DNA of 55,355 bases. It comes from Pseudomonadota bacterium. GTDB lineage: Bacteria > Chloroflexota > UBA6077 > JAJPGT01. A program made the translations under genes and the position numbers. Positions 25,547 through 33,809 of this stretch are shown one piece after another. The DNA is taken from contig JAJPGT010000007.1 in NCBI GenBank assembly GCA_021325655.1, positions 1 through 55,355 on the forward strand, written 5' to 3'. Each line of letters begins with the position of its first letter. Positions within the stretch are counted from its first letter, which is position 1. The notes under the pieces are model-generated. The model ran no database searches. It saw only the letters and a list, made by a program, of their open reading frames with translations, and was not told the origin of the DNA.

Positions 25547-26389
25547 TCACGTGCTGCCATCGGGCAGCACCCGTCGGGCTGACGGCTCCCACCTCCGAGC
25601 GAGATCGGCGACCAGCGGGGCGAAGGCGTCTACGTCCGATCGCTCCCCAACGAGGACGTGGACGACCGGCGGCTCCCCAAACCACCAGCGTGCCGCCAGC
25701 CCGGCCTCCTCGGCGAACAGGACGCCGGCGGCGACGTCCCACAGCCGCAGGCCAATGCCGATAAAGCTGCCGCCCGCGAGCGCCGCGGCCAGCAACGCGA
25801 TCGCCGCCGATCCGACCAGGCGTGGCACGATCGGCCGAATGCCAGCGAGCTGGCTCAGGGCACCCAGCATCTCAGCATCCAGCCCCTCGGTGCCGAACTC
25901 CAGGAACAGGCGCGCTCGCCCTGGTCCGCGGCGGACGCTGGGATCCCAGGTCCAGCCCGGCGCGTCAGACACCACCCCACCACCGCGGCGGGCGCGGAAG
26001 ACGGCGCCAGAAGCGTAATCCGCCAGCGCCCCTACCCGGATCTCCCTATCGTGGATCAGCGCAATGGAGCAAGCGGAGCCGGGCAGACCGGTGAGGAAAT
26101 TGAACGTGCCGTCGATCGGGTCGATAACCCATTGCCATGGCCGATCCTCGAAGAGGCCGCCGCTCTCTTCACCCAGGATGCCGTGGCTGGGGAAGCGCTC
26201 CCTGATCGCCGCCACCAGGTACCGCTCCACCGCGCGATCGGCGGTGGTGACGAGGTCGAACTCGTTCTGCTTGGTCTGGAAGCGCAGGAAAGGCCGAGGC
26301 CCGGACTCGCCGGCCAGTGCGAAGGCTGCGCGGGCCCAGACCGCAACGGCCTCAAACGCGGCGGCCTCGGTCGCCCCACCTGCATCCAC
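25547..26389 (-). CDS. inositol monophosphatase family protein
   Basis: 280 residues of the IMPase superfamily (Mg-dependent phosphatases of inositol phosphate, histidinol phosphate or fructose bisphosphate). Metal-site motifs are EESG (74-77), DPIDGTFNF (90-98) and LRLWDVAAGVLFAEEAG near 218-234, all in the family order, so it should be catalytically competent. It is the first gene of the operon, directly after the promoter and palindromic operator and 18 bases before the binding-protein gene. Association with a UgpABCE importer and GDPD suggests it dephosphorylates a polyol phosphate derived from an imported glycerophosphodiester, perhaps glycerophosphoinositol. This link is inferred. Confidence 0.88.
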   Translation of the reverse strand: MDAGGATEAAAFEAVAVWARAAFALAGESGPRPFLRFQTKQNEFDLVTTADRAVERYLVAAIRERFPSHGILGEESGGLFEDRPWQWVIDPIDGTFNFLTGLPGSACSIALIHDREIRVGALADYASGAVFRARRGGGVVSDAPGWTWDPSVRRGPGRARLFLEFGTEGLDAEMLGALSQLAGIRPIVPRLVGSAAIALLAAALAGGSFIGIGLRLWDVAAGVLFAEEAGLAARWWFGEPPVVHVLVGERSDVDAFAPLVADLARRWEPSARRVLPDGST

Positions 26390-26411
26390 CTGCAGCCCCC
26401 GGCGAGCGGGC

Positions 26412-26466
26412 TCCTGGAACGTTCCAGGAATGGGCTGATCCTAGCAACTTGCCGGTACGGTGTCAA
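26412..26466 (-). promoter_or_regulatory. strong promoter with 18-bp palindromic operator for the Ugp operon
   Basis: On the minus strand TTGACA (26466-26461), exactly 17 bases and TAGGAT (26443-26438) form a near-consensus promoter. Immediately downstream lies TCCTGGAACGTTCCAGGA (26429-26412), a perfect 18-bp palindrome with the central CG of LacI-family operators, covering about +2 to +19. A LacI-family repressor, not encoded next to the operon, probably controls it. Confidence 0.8.
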
Positions 26467-26571
26467 GCATTGGGGCGAGCTCTCGCACCCTCGGTCGGGC
26501 TCGCTCACCCGTGTCGTGGAGCCAGGCGCCTGGGCGCACGGCGTGCGCCCAGGCGCTCCGCCCGGGCCGAG

Positions 26572-27783
26572 TCAGGGTATCGTCCAGCCGCCTTCGGCCG
26601 GCGCGGGCGGCACCGGCGCGCTCATCCCGGCCGCTCCCGAGACACCAGATCGTCTCGGGTTCCACCCCGCTCGCTGCGCTCGTGCCTCGGCAGTGGCCAG
26701 CAGCAGGAACAGGTAGAGCAGCATCGCCATCCGCGCCACGCTCAGGAACGCATCGCTCTCCCAGACTTTGGCGGACAGCGTGAGCAGGAAGCCGCCCTGC
26801 GCGGCGAGCTGCCAGCCGAACACCGACCGGCTCCGCAGTCCGACGAGCGCCAGCCCGGCCACAAGCGCCAGGGCCAGGACGGCGAGCTGGCTGGCCAGGA
26901 GCGCCGGGTCGTCCAACGGCAGACCGTCTCCCACCCGCTGGATTACGCCGGCGAGCGGCCAGCCGAGGTGCATCGCGCCGGCGCCAAGCGGAGTCTGCCC
27001 GAAGCGCGCGCCCAGCGCCGCTTGCCAGGCCGCCGCGACCAGGAGCGGCAGCGCATAGGGCAGGGCGCGGCGCACGAAGCGCCCGGCGAGGAGCTCGTGC
27101 ACGAGGAACACCACTGCGACGAGCGCGACGGTCTCGCGGGCAAGCAGGGCAGCGGAGAGCAGCAGCGCGGCGACCAGCGGGCGCCTTCGGACAGCGAACG
27201 CGCAGGCCGCGGTGCATAATCCGACCGCAAGCGGCTCAGAGAGGTCGAACAGCGTCCCGATGAGCAGGCCCGGGTTGAGCGCGTAGCCGAGCAGCCACCA
27301 GGCCGGGGCGCGGAAGTGGCGGGCGAGCTGGAGCGCGTAGCGGCAGCCGAGCGCCACCCCGAGGAGGTTGGCCGCGACCAGCCCCCAGCCGACCGCGGCC
27401 GGCCGACCCAGCGCCAGCAAGTGGGCGAGCGCTGGCAGGAGGATGCGCTGGTAGCGATAGGCGGGCGAGTCCAGGTACGTCGGCGGCCCGCCGCGCAGCA
27501 GCGGATCCCTGGCCAGGTAGTAGAAGAACCGGCCGTCATAGGCGAGCTGCTCATTGAAGAAGGGTGGGGCCTGGTCCCAAAAGCGCTCGGCCGGCGGATC
27601 GTGGCTGACCCGGGCCAGGACGAGCGGATTGAAGTCGGCGGGGCCGAGCACCCGCCCGAGGGCCCCGAGATAGAGCACGGCGATGAGCCCCAGCGCCGCG
27701 ACCTCTCTGCGCGCCAGCCGTAGCGTCGCGCTCGTCCGGGCCAGGCACGCTTCCACCGCGGGCAGCAGGCTGCTCACGGCCAT
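26572..27783 (-). CDS. polytopic membrane protein, GT-C-type glycosyltransferase-like
   Basis: 403 residues with about ten hydrophobic segments. After the first segment a loop carries FNEQLAYDGRFFYYLARDPL and YLDSPAYRYQRILLPALA, acidic and aromatic residues in the position of the catalytic loop of GT-C (lipid-linked sugar) transferases. A tyrosine/aspartate-rich loop of this type occurs in a family linked to cell-surface glycopolymers. Start: ATG 27783 or GTG 27777; the latter has GGGAGG at better spacing. It is divergent from the polysaccharide locus and probably contributes to it. The donor and acceptor are unknown. The Pro-rich C-terminal tail is variable. Confidence 0.65.
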   Translation of the reverse strand: MAVSSLLPAVEACLARTSATLRLARREVAALGLIAVLYLGALGRVLGPADFNPLVLARVSHDPPAERFWDQAPPFFNEQLAYDGRFFYYLARDPLLRGGPPTYLDSPAYRYQRILLPALAHLLALGRPAAVGWGLVAANLLGVALGCRYALQLARHFRAPAWWLLGYALNPGLLIGTLFDLSEPLAVGLCTAACAFAVRRRPLVAALLLSAALLARETVALVAVVFLVHELLAGRFVRRALPYALPLLVAAAWQAALGARFGQTPLGAGAMHLGWPLAGVIQRVGDGLPLDDPALLASQLAVLALALVAGLALVGLRSRSVFGWQLAAQGGFLLTLSAKVWESDAFLSVARMAMLLYLFLLLATAEARAQRAGWNPRRSGVSGAAGMSAPVPPAPAEGGWTIP

Positions 27784-28116
27784 CCTCCCAGCACCTCCAA
27801 ATGAACCGCTCACCCCTGCTTCAGGCATTCGGCGGGCAGGCGCGAGCCTGAAGCGCGCTCGGGTAGTGGGGATGCGCCAGGACGCGCCTGCTCCTTGACA
27901 GAGAGGGGGGCGTGTGCCAGAATTCGCGGTCGTTGTCCATCCTCGGCCGCTGGACCAGAGGGGCTGTGGGGCGTTCCACGGCGGGCTACGTGGGCGCGCT
28001 GGCTGATCGTAGCCGTGTCCTCCTCGGTTCCTGGCGCCGACCGACGCAACCGCGCGTCTGGTCATCCGTTTGCCGTCACAGCGATGGCACATTCGTGGCG
28101 GCGGGAGAGCTGGTTG
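27784..28116. other. divergent intergenic region at the head of the polysaccharide locus
   Basis: A 333-base gap. It holds the plus-strand promoter listed at 27895-27923, which leaves a leader of about 190 bases before the dehydrogenase start. An inverted repeat GCTTCAGG (27818-27825) and CCTGAAGC (27847-27854) with a 21-base spacer lies upstream of that promoter, and could be a regulator site or the leader of the divergent membrane-protein gene. No small gene was recognised. Confidence 0.4.
27895..27923 (+). promoter_or_regulatory. promoter of the plus-strand polysaccharide operon
   Basis: TTGACA (27895-27900), a 17-base spacer and CAGAAT (27918-27923) form a good sigma-70-like promoter. 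It is the only convincing promoter before the tightly packed plus-strand genes from 28.1 to 43.2 kb. Confidence 0.55.
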
Positions 28117-29439
28117 ATGGTGCTCGGAGAACGTGTGCGAGCCACACCCCTTCCCGCGAGGTTCGCCTCGCGCCAGGCTCGGATCGGGGTGATTGGCCTG
28201 GGCTACGCCGGCCTGCCGATGGCGCTAGAGATCGCGGCGGCGGGCTTTGGGGTCGTGGGAATCGACGTCGAGCCGAGCAAGATCGCCCTGGTCAACGGCG
28301 GCCGCAGTCCGGTTTCAGACGTGTCCGACGAGCAGCTCCAACCGCTGGTCCAGGAGGGACTGCTGCAGGCGACCAGCGACTACGCGGCGCTGGCCGCGGT
28401 CGACGCGGTGATCATCTGCGTTCCGACCCCGCTGGCACGGGGCAAGCAGCCGGACCTGAGCTACGTCGAGGCAGCGACGCGGGGGATCGCCCAGTACCTG
28501 CACCGCGACATGCTGGTGGCGCTCCAGAGCACCAGCCGGCCGGGCACCACCCGTGAGGTGATGCTGCCAATTCTGGAAGCCACCGGGCTGCGGGTCGGCG
28601 AGGATTACTTCCTGGCGTTCGCGCCGGAGCGGATCGACCCGGGCAACCAGCGCTACACGGTGAGCAACACTCCGAAGCTGATCGGCGGAATCACTCCGGC
28701 CTGCACAGAGGTCGCCTGCGAGCTGTATCGCCACTTCATCGATCGGCTCGTCCCGGTGAGCTCCCCGGAGGTCGCCGAACTCTCCAAGCTGGTCGAGAAC
28801 ACCTTCCGCTTCATCAATATCAGCTTCGTGAACGAGCTGGCGCTGCTGTGCGACCGAATGGGGGTGAACGTCTGGGACGTGATCGACGCGGCGGCGACCA
28901 AGCCGTTCGCCTTCCTGCCGCACTACCCCGGGCCGGGCGTCGGCGGGCACTGCATCCCGGTGGTGCCGTTCTACCTGGAGGCGGCGGCGCAGCAGTATGG
29001 CCTGCGGGCCGGGCTGATCAAGGAGGCGGGGCGGGTCAACGACGCGATGCCGATCTTCGTGGTGGACAAGGCGGAACGGCTACTGCGGGAGCGAGGAGAT
29101 GCCCCGGCCCGCCCCCGGCTGCTGCTGATCGGGATCACCTATAAGGCCAACATCCGCGACCTGCGCGAGTCGGCAGCGCTGGCTGTGCTGCGCGAGTGCA
29201 TCAGCCGTGGACACGACGTGGTCTACCATGATCCGCTGGTCGAGAGCGTTGAGGTGGGTGGCTTCCAGATCGCCTCGGTGGCGCTGACGCCAGACGAGGT
29301 GCGGCGCGCGGACTGCGTGATCCTGCTCACCAGCCACTCCACTCTGGATCGGGAGCTGCTGCTGACCCAGTCGCGGCTGCTGCTCGATACCCAGAACACC
29401 TTCAGGGGGCAGCCGCGCGCCAACGTGGTTCCGCTCTAG
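28117..29439 (+). CDS. nucleotide sugar dehydrogenase (UDP-N-acetylhexosamine/UDP-glucose 6-dehydrogenase family)
   Basis: 440 residues from ATG 28117, with GGGAGAG about nine bases upstream (ATG 28084 is an alternative). The Rossmann start is RIGVIGLGYAGLPMALEIA. The active-site block is HYPGPGVGGHCIPVVPFYL with the catalytic Cys. VPTPLARGKQPDLSYVE and SPEVAELSKLVENTFRFINI are typical of the WbpA/WecC-like branch, which oxidises C6 of UDP-N-acetylhexosamines to uronic acids using two NAD. The C-terminal domain has GITYKANIRDLRESAA. It opens the polysaccharide operon and should supply an acidic sugar donor. Distinguishing UDP-GlcNAc from UDP-ManNAc or UDP-Glc is not possible by eye. Confidence 0.92.
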   Translation: MVLGERVRATPLPARFASRQARIGVIGLGYAGLPMALEIAAAGFGVVGIDVEPSKIALVNGGRSPVSDVSDEQLQPLVQEGLLQATSDYAALAAVDAVIICVPTPLARGKQPDLSYVEAATRGIAQYLHRDMLVALQSTSRPGTTREVMLPILEATGLRVGEDYFLAFAPERIDPGNQRYTVSNTPKLIGGITPACTEVACELYRHFIDRLVPVSSPEVAELSKLVENTFRFINISFVNELALLCDRMGVNVWDVIDAAATKPFAFLPHYPGPGVGGHCIPVVPFYLEAAAQQYGLRAGLIKEAGRVNDAMPIFVVDKAERLLRERGDAPARPRLLLIGITYKANIRDLRESAALAVLRECISRGHDVVYHDPLVESVEVGGFQIASVALTPDEVRRADCVILLTSHSTLDRELLLTQSRLLLDTQNTFRGQPRANVVPL

Positions 29440-29454
29440 GCGGAGCGGCCCGGC

Positions 29455-30366
29455 ATGCACGCGGCGCGCCCGAGCCGCCCCGCTGCGACAGCCGACCTGG
29501 CTGCACCCCCGATGTTGCCCGGCGCCCGCCCACTGTGGTTCGCGCTGCGCGACGACGACACCAACTACTTCACCCGTCCGGAGCAGTTGGAACGCGTATA
29601 CGGTGCACTATGGGACCGGGTGCCGGTCTCGCTCTCGGTAGTCCCATTCCACGCCAGCACCCCTTCGAAGGCGATCCCGCCGGAATACTGGAGCGGCGAC
29701 CGGGTCTTTCCGCTGCACGAGCATGGCGAGCTGGTGAGCTACCTGCGCGAGCTGCTCGCCCAGGGGCGGGTGGCGATCTCGCTGCACGGATACAGCCACC
29801 AGAACTACCCGCACGGCTTCGAGTTCGAGGTCGGCCCGGACCTGCTCGGCCGGCTCCAGCACGGCCGGGCCTATCTGGAGGACCTGCTCGGGACGGAGGT
29901 GAGCGTCTTCGTCCCGCCGCACAATGCGCTGTCTCGTCAGGGGCTGCTGGCGGTCGACCGGGCGGGGCTCAACGTGCTCGGGTCGTTCCTCTCGTTCCAC
30001 CCAGCGCGCAAGCCGTGGGATCGGACGACGCTGGGCAATTACATTCGCGTCACACTCTATCGGCTCCGGCTGCGGCGTGGCCGGCGGGCGAAGATCGTCT
30101 ACCCGTTTCCACTGCGCTACCGGAACCATGCCGAGCTCGGCTGCCACAACTTGGTGCCGGGGGTGCGAGCGGAAACGCTGCTGGCCGGCCTGGCCGAGGC
30201 GAGGCGGGTGGGCGGCAGCTACTGTCTGGCGACGCACTACTGGGAGCTGGACGAGGCACTGCTGGCGGAGCTGCAGGCGGTGATCGCAGCGGCAGCCGCC
30301 GACCCGGCGACGCGGTTCGTCCCGGCGCCAGCGCTGTTCGCCCCTTGTGGCCGGAGCGTGGCGTGA
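29455..30366 (+). CDS. polysaccharide deacetylase-like (DUF2334/NodB-type) protein
   Basis: 303 residues. Motifs of the carbohydrate esterase 4-like superfamily are visible: LRDDDTNYF (catalytic and metal Asp), ISLHGYSHQN (metal His pair) and VFVPPHNALS. The TIM-barrel length fits. It has no signal peptide, so it may act in the cytoplasm on a nucleotide- or lipid-linked sugar, removing an acetyl group. Its stop overlaps the next start as GTGA. The start at 29455 is the first in-frame ATG; ATG 29512 would remove an unstructured N-terminus. Confidence 0.7.
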   Translation: MHAARPSRPAATADLAAPPMLPGARPLWFALRDDDTNYFTRPEQLERVYGALWDRVPVSLSVVPFHASTPSKAIPPEYWSGDRVFPLHEHGELVSYLRELLAQGRVAISLHGYSHQNYPHGFEFEVGPDLLGRLQHGRAYLEDLLGTEVSVFVPPHNALSRQGLLAVDRAGLNVLGSFLSFHPARKPWDRTTLGNYIRVTLYRLRLRRGRRAKIVYPFPLRYRNHAELGCHNLVPGVRAETLLAGLAEARRVGGSYCLATHYWELDEALLAELQAVIAAAAADPATRFVPAPALFAPCGRSVA

Positions 30367-31100
30367 GTCGCTTCCGGGCGGTGGGGATCATTCCGGCGCG
30401 GGGCGGCTCCAAGCAGGTGCCGCGCAAGAACCTGCACCCGCTCGGCGGCAAGCCGCTGATCGCCTGGAGCATCGAGCGGGCGCTGGCGGCCACGGAGCTG
30501 GAGCGGGTGATCGTCTCGACGGACAGCGCAGAGATCGCCGCGGTGGCACGCTCGCTGGGGGCGGAGGCGCCCTTCCTTCGCCCGGCCGAGTACGCGGCGG
30601 ACGACACCCCGGACCTCCCGGTCTTCGAGCACGCGCTGGAGTGGCTGGAACGGAACGAGGGGTACATCCCGGACGGCGTGATTCACCTGCGGCCCACGCT
30701 ACCCTTCCGCACCGCGCGCCAGATCGACGAGGTGGTCCGGCTGCTGGCGGCGAACGAGGTGGACTGTGTGAAGTCGGTCTATCTGTCGGACAAGCACCCG
30801 CACAAGATGTGGACGCTGGCCGACGGCCGGCTCCAGCCATTCCTGGATACGCCGCTGTGGCACACGCTCGGGCCGGACTGCCCACGCCAGGTGCTACCAC
30901 CGGTGTACTGGTCGGCGGGCCTCGTCGACGGGATTCGCCGGGCTACAATAACCGAGCTTCACTCGACCACGGGCAGGCAGATCCTGCCCTACTTCGTCGA
31001 CCCGGATCCGTGCGTCGATCTCGATACCCCGCATGACTTCCGGGTCGCCGAGGCGATCCTCCAGATCGCCAGGCAGGAGGGATTGGAATGGGCGCAATGA
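30363..31100 (+). CDS. CMP-nonulosonate (acylneuraminate) cytidylyltransferase family protein
   Basis: 245 residues from a GTG overlapping the previous stop. The nucleotide-binding start is IIPARGGSKQVPRKNLHPLG, as in NeuA/LegF/PseF-type CMP-sugar synthetases. IVSTDSAEIAAVARSLGAE, LRPTLPFRTARQIDEVV and the C-terminal DLDTPHDFRVAE with metal-binding Asp follow. It activates a nine-carbon or related 2-keto-3-deoxy sugar as its CMP derivative. It overlaps the NeuB-like gene by 13 bases, and the two form the core of a nonulosonate module. Whether the sugar is neuraminate, legionaminate or Kdn-like is not readable here. Confidence 0.88.
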   Translation: MSRFRAVGIIPARGGSKQVPRKNLHPLGGKPLIAWSIERALAATELERVIVSTDSAEIAAVARSLGAEAPFLRPAEYAADDTPDLPVFEHALEWLERNEGYIPDGVIHLRPTLPFRTARQIDEVVRLLAANEVDCVKSVYLSDKHPHKMWTLADGRLQPFLDTPLWHTLGPDCPRQVLPPVYWSAGLVDGIRRATITELHSTTGRQILPYFVDPDPCVDLDTPHDFRVAEAILQIARQEGLEWAQ

Positions 31101-32167
31101 CTCTGAAGGTCGGCAACCGGCTGATCGGCGAGGGGCAGCCAGTGTTCTTCATCGCCGAGGCGGGCGTCAACCACAACGGGAGCGCCGAGCTGGCCAAGAA
31201 GCTGGTCCACCTGGCTGCCGAAGCACGCGCCGACGCGGTGAAGTTCCAGAAGCGGAGCGTGCGCGACATCCTGATCCGCGAGTACCTGGAGCGCCCCTAC
31301 ACCGTTCCTACCTCGCTCGGCGCAACCTACGGGGAGCACCGCGACCGGCTGGAGCTGAGTGAGCAGGATTATGTCGAGCTGCGAGATCTCTGCCAGCAGC
31401 TCGGGATCATCTTTCTGGCCAGTGCCTGGGACGAGCGAAGCGCCGACTTCCTGGACGAGCTCGGGGTACCGGCGTTCAAGACGGCCTCGGCGGACCTGAC
31501 GAACCTGCCGCTGCTGGAGCACATCGCCCGCAAGGGCAAGCCGATGTTCATCTCGACCGGGATGAGCGACATGAGCGAGGTCGCCGAGGCGGTGGAGACG
31601 GTTCGGCAGTACCACGACCAGTTCGTGCTGCTCCAGTGCACCTCCACCTACCCGGCCGACAACGACCGGCTGAACCTGCGGGTGATGGAGACGTACCGCA
31701 AGGCGTTCAACTGCCTGGTCGGCTACTCCGGGCACGAGCGTGGGCTAGCGCCTTCCGAGGCCGCGGCGGCGCTGGGCGCCTGCGTGATCGAGCGCCACTT
31801 CACCATCGACCGGACCATGATCGGGCCGGACCACGCCGCCTCGCTGGAGCCGGAGGGGCTGCGCAAGCTGATCCGCAACATCCGCAACATCGAGCGGGCG
31901 CTCGGCTCGGCGGAGAAGCGGGTGCTGGAGGAAGAGTGGCCGGTGCGGACGCGGCTGGCGAAGAGCATCGTGGCCCGAGTGGAGATTCCGGCCGGGACGG
32001 TGATCCGCCCGGAGATGCTCACGGTGAAGGGGCCGGGCTCGGGGCTCCAGCCGCGTTACCTACCGCTGCTGGTGGGCCTGATCGCCGCGGAGACAGTGCC
32101 TGAGGACACGCTGATCCCGCACAGCGCGCTGGAATGGAAGCGCGCCCCAACCGCGGTGACGCGGTAG
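31088..32167 (+). CDS. N-acetylneuraminate/nonulosonate synthase family protein (NeuB-like) with SAF domain
   Basis: 359 residues. The TIM barrel reads FFIAEAGVNHNGS, DAVKFQKR, FLASAWDERSADFLDELG, FKTASADLTNLPLLEHIA, LLQCTSTYP and VGYSGHERGLAPS, all as in NeuB/SpsE/LegI enzymes. The C-terminal antifreeze-like SAF domain (RTRLAKSIVARVEIPAGTVI) caps the partner active site in the dimer. It condenses phosphoenolpyruvate with an N-acylated hexose to give the 2-keto-3-deoxy sugar. AGGAGGG lies seven bases before the ATG. No NeuC/LegG-type 2-epimerase is present in the window, so the hexose precursor must come from elsewhere. Confidence 0.92.
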   Translation: MGAMTLKVGNRLIGEGQPVFFIAEAGVNHNGSAELAKKLVHLAAEARADAVKFQKRSVRDILIREYLERPYTVPTSLGATYGEHRDRLELSEQDYVELRDLCQQLGIIFLASAWDERSADFLDELGVPAFKTASADLTNLPLLEHIARKGKPMFISTGMSDMSEVAEAVETVRQYHDQFVLLQCTSTYPADNDRLNLRVMETYRKAFNCLVGYSGHERGLAPSEAAAALGACVIERHFTIDRTMIGPDHAASLEPEGLRKLIRNIRNIERALGSAEKRVLEEEWPVRTRLAKSIVARVEIPAGTVIRPEMLTVKGPGSGLQPRYLPLLVGLIAAETVPEDTLIPHSALEWKRAPTAVTR

Positions 32168-32221
32168 CGCGGGAGCGGTGCGGCCGCGCTCCCGGGGGCG
32201 CTGGCCACGGCAGACCATACC

Positions 32222-32251
32222 GCGCTCAGGGCCCCGGCGGGCCCTGAGCGC
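32222..32251 (+). terminator. perfect 13-bp hairpin between neuB-like and kdsC-like genes
   Basis: GCGCTCAGGGCCC pairs fully with GGGCCCTGAGCGC around a four-base CGGC loop. No T-tract follows. It lies in a 135-base gap inside the operon and may be a partial terminator, a processing or stability element, or the sign of a second transcript start. Confidence 0.5.
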
Positions 32252-32302
32252 AGGGCGGGGCGGCACGGACAGTCCCGGGCGTAGGAGAGCGGAAGGAGTG
32301 GC

Positions 32303-32830
32303 ATGCCGGAGCCGGGTTGGGTCGACGCTGACGTGCGCCAGCGCGCCGCGCGGGTGAAGCTGCTGGCGCTGGACGTGGACGGCGTGCTCACCGATGGCGG
32401 GATGTACTACAGCGCCGAGGGCGAGGCCCTGAAAAAGTTCAACACCCGGGACGCTCAGGGGGTGGCGCTCTGGCAGGGCCACGGGCTGCTAGCGGCGATC
32501 ATCACCCGCGAGCAGTCGCCGATCGTGCTGCGTCGCGGCGCGAAGATGGGAGTGGCGGAGACGCACGTGGGGGTGCAGGACAAGCTCGCCTGCGTGCGCG
32601 AGCTGGTCGCCCGCTACGGGCTGACCCTGGACGAGGTCTGCTACGTTGGCGACGACGTCCACGACGTGGCGCTGATGCGAGAGGTCGGCCTGGCCGTGGC
32701 GGTCGCCGATGCGACCCCGTTGCCGAAGCGCTACGCGCACTACGTCACGCGGCTGGCTGGCGGGCAGGGCGCGGTGCGCGAGGTCTGCGAGCTGCTGCTG
32801 GACGCGCAAGGAAGGAGCAACGATGTCTGA
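32303..32830 (+). CDS. KdsC-like HAD-family phosphatase
   Basis: 175 residues, the normal KdsC size, with the HAD motifs LALDVDGVLTDGG (nucleophile Asp), AIITREQSPIV, the Lys in VGVQDKL, and YVGDDVHDVALM. KdsC-type enzymes remove phosphate from KDO-8-phosphate or acylneuraminate-9-phosphate. Next to CMP-synthetase and NeuB-like genes, it suggests that the keto-sugar acid is first made in phosphorylated form (NeuNAc-9-P-like or Kdn-9-P-like). AGAGCGGAAGGAG precedes the start. It overlaps the epimerase gene by eight bases. Confidence 0.88.
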   Translation: MPEPGWVDADVRQRAARVKLLALDVDGVLTDGGMYYSAEGEALKKFNTRDAQGVALWQGHGLLAAIITREQSPIVLRRGAKMGVAETHVGVQDKLACVRELVARYGLTLDEVCYVGDDVHDVALMREVGLAVAVADATPLPKRYAHYVTRLAGGQGAVREVCELLLDAQGRSNDV

Positions 32831-33809
32831 CGCGTTCTGGGCGAACCGGCGCGTGCTGATTACCGGCATCCAGGGCTTCATCGGCGCCTGGCTGGCGCGA
32901 GCTCTGGCGGATCGCGGGGCCAGGGTAGTGGGCTACGATCGGGCCGATCGGGGCGCGCTCGACCTGCACCCGGGGCTGCGCGAGCAGGTCGCGCTGGTGC
33001 TGGGCGACCTGACCGACCAGCCCGCGCTGGAGCGAGTGCTGGCGGAGCACCAGATCCAGACCGCCTATCACCTGGCGGCGCAGTCGAACATCTCCGTCGC
33101 CAGGGGCTCGCCGGTCCCGGCGTTCGAGTCGAACATTCGTGGGAGCTGGACCTTCCTGGATGCCTGCCGCTGCTACGGCCAGTGCGAGACGATCGCGGTC
33201 GCCTCCAGCAACACGGTCTACGGCGAGCAGGAGCGGGCACCATTCACCGAGGACTTCGCGCTCAACGCCAGCAACCCCTACGCCGCTTCCAAGGCCTGCA
33301 CCGACATCCTGGCCCGCTGCTACGCCGCCACCTATGGCCTGCCCGTCGCCATCGCTCGGGCGACGAACACCTATGGCGGCGCCGATCCCAACGTGGACCG
33401 GATCGTCCCGGGGACGATCCTCAAGCTGTTGCGCGGCGAGGCGCCGGAGATCCGCAGCGACGGCAGCCCGCGCAAGGGCTACCTGTACGTGAAGGACACC
33501 GTCGAGGCCTACCGGATCCTGGGCGAGCGGGCCGCCGCCCCCGACGTCCGCGGCCGGGCCTTCAACTTCCACCCGGACCAGCCGACGAGCGTGCTGGAGC
33601 TGGTGCAGGCCATGGTGCGGGTGGCAGGCCGCCCGGACCTGCAGCCGCGCGTCCTGGGTGCACCGGGCAAGTACGAGTACGAGTTCCTCTCCAGCGAGCG
33701 GGCGAAGCGGGTGCTCGGCTGGACACCCCGCTACTCGCTCGAGGATGGGCTGCGGGAAACGTTCGAGTGGTACCGAGCCCGCGCACAGGAGGCGGTGGCT
33801 GCTGGCTAA
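32823..33809 (+). CDS. NAD-dependent epimerase/dehydratase (extended SDR)
   Basis: 328 residues. LITGIQGFIGAWLARAL is the glycine-rich NAD site and NPYAASKACTD the catalytic YxxxK region. TVYGEQERAPFTED is reminiscent of GDP-mannose/CDP-glucose 4,6-dehydratase-type proteins. The C-terminal sugar-nucleotide domain has RKGYLYVKDTVEAY. It modifies a nucleotide sugar (4,6-dehydration or epimerisation) for the polymer. AAGGAGCAACG lies upstream, and the start overlaps the kdsC-like stop. The substrate is not assignable by eye. Confidence 0.85.
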   Translation: MSDAFWANRRVLITGIQGFIGAWLARALADRGARVVGYDRADRGALDLHPGLREQVALVLGDLTDQPALERVLAEHQIQTAYHLAAQSNISVARGSPVPAFESNIRGSWTFLDACRCYGQCETIAVASSNTVYGEQERAPFTEDFALNASNPYAASKACTDILARCYAATYGLPVAIARATNTYGGADPNVDRIVPGTILKLLRGEAPEIRSDGSPRKGYLYVKDTVEAYRILGERAAAPDVRGRAFNFHPDQPTSVLELVQAMVRVAGRPDLQPRVLGAPGKYEYEFLSSERAKRVLGWTPRYSLEDGLRETFEWYRARAQEAVAAG

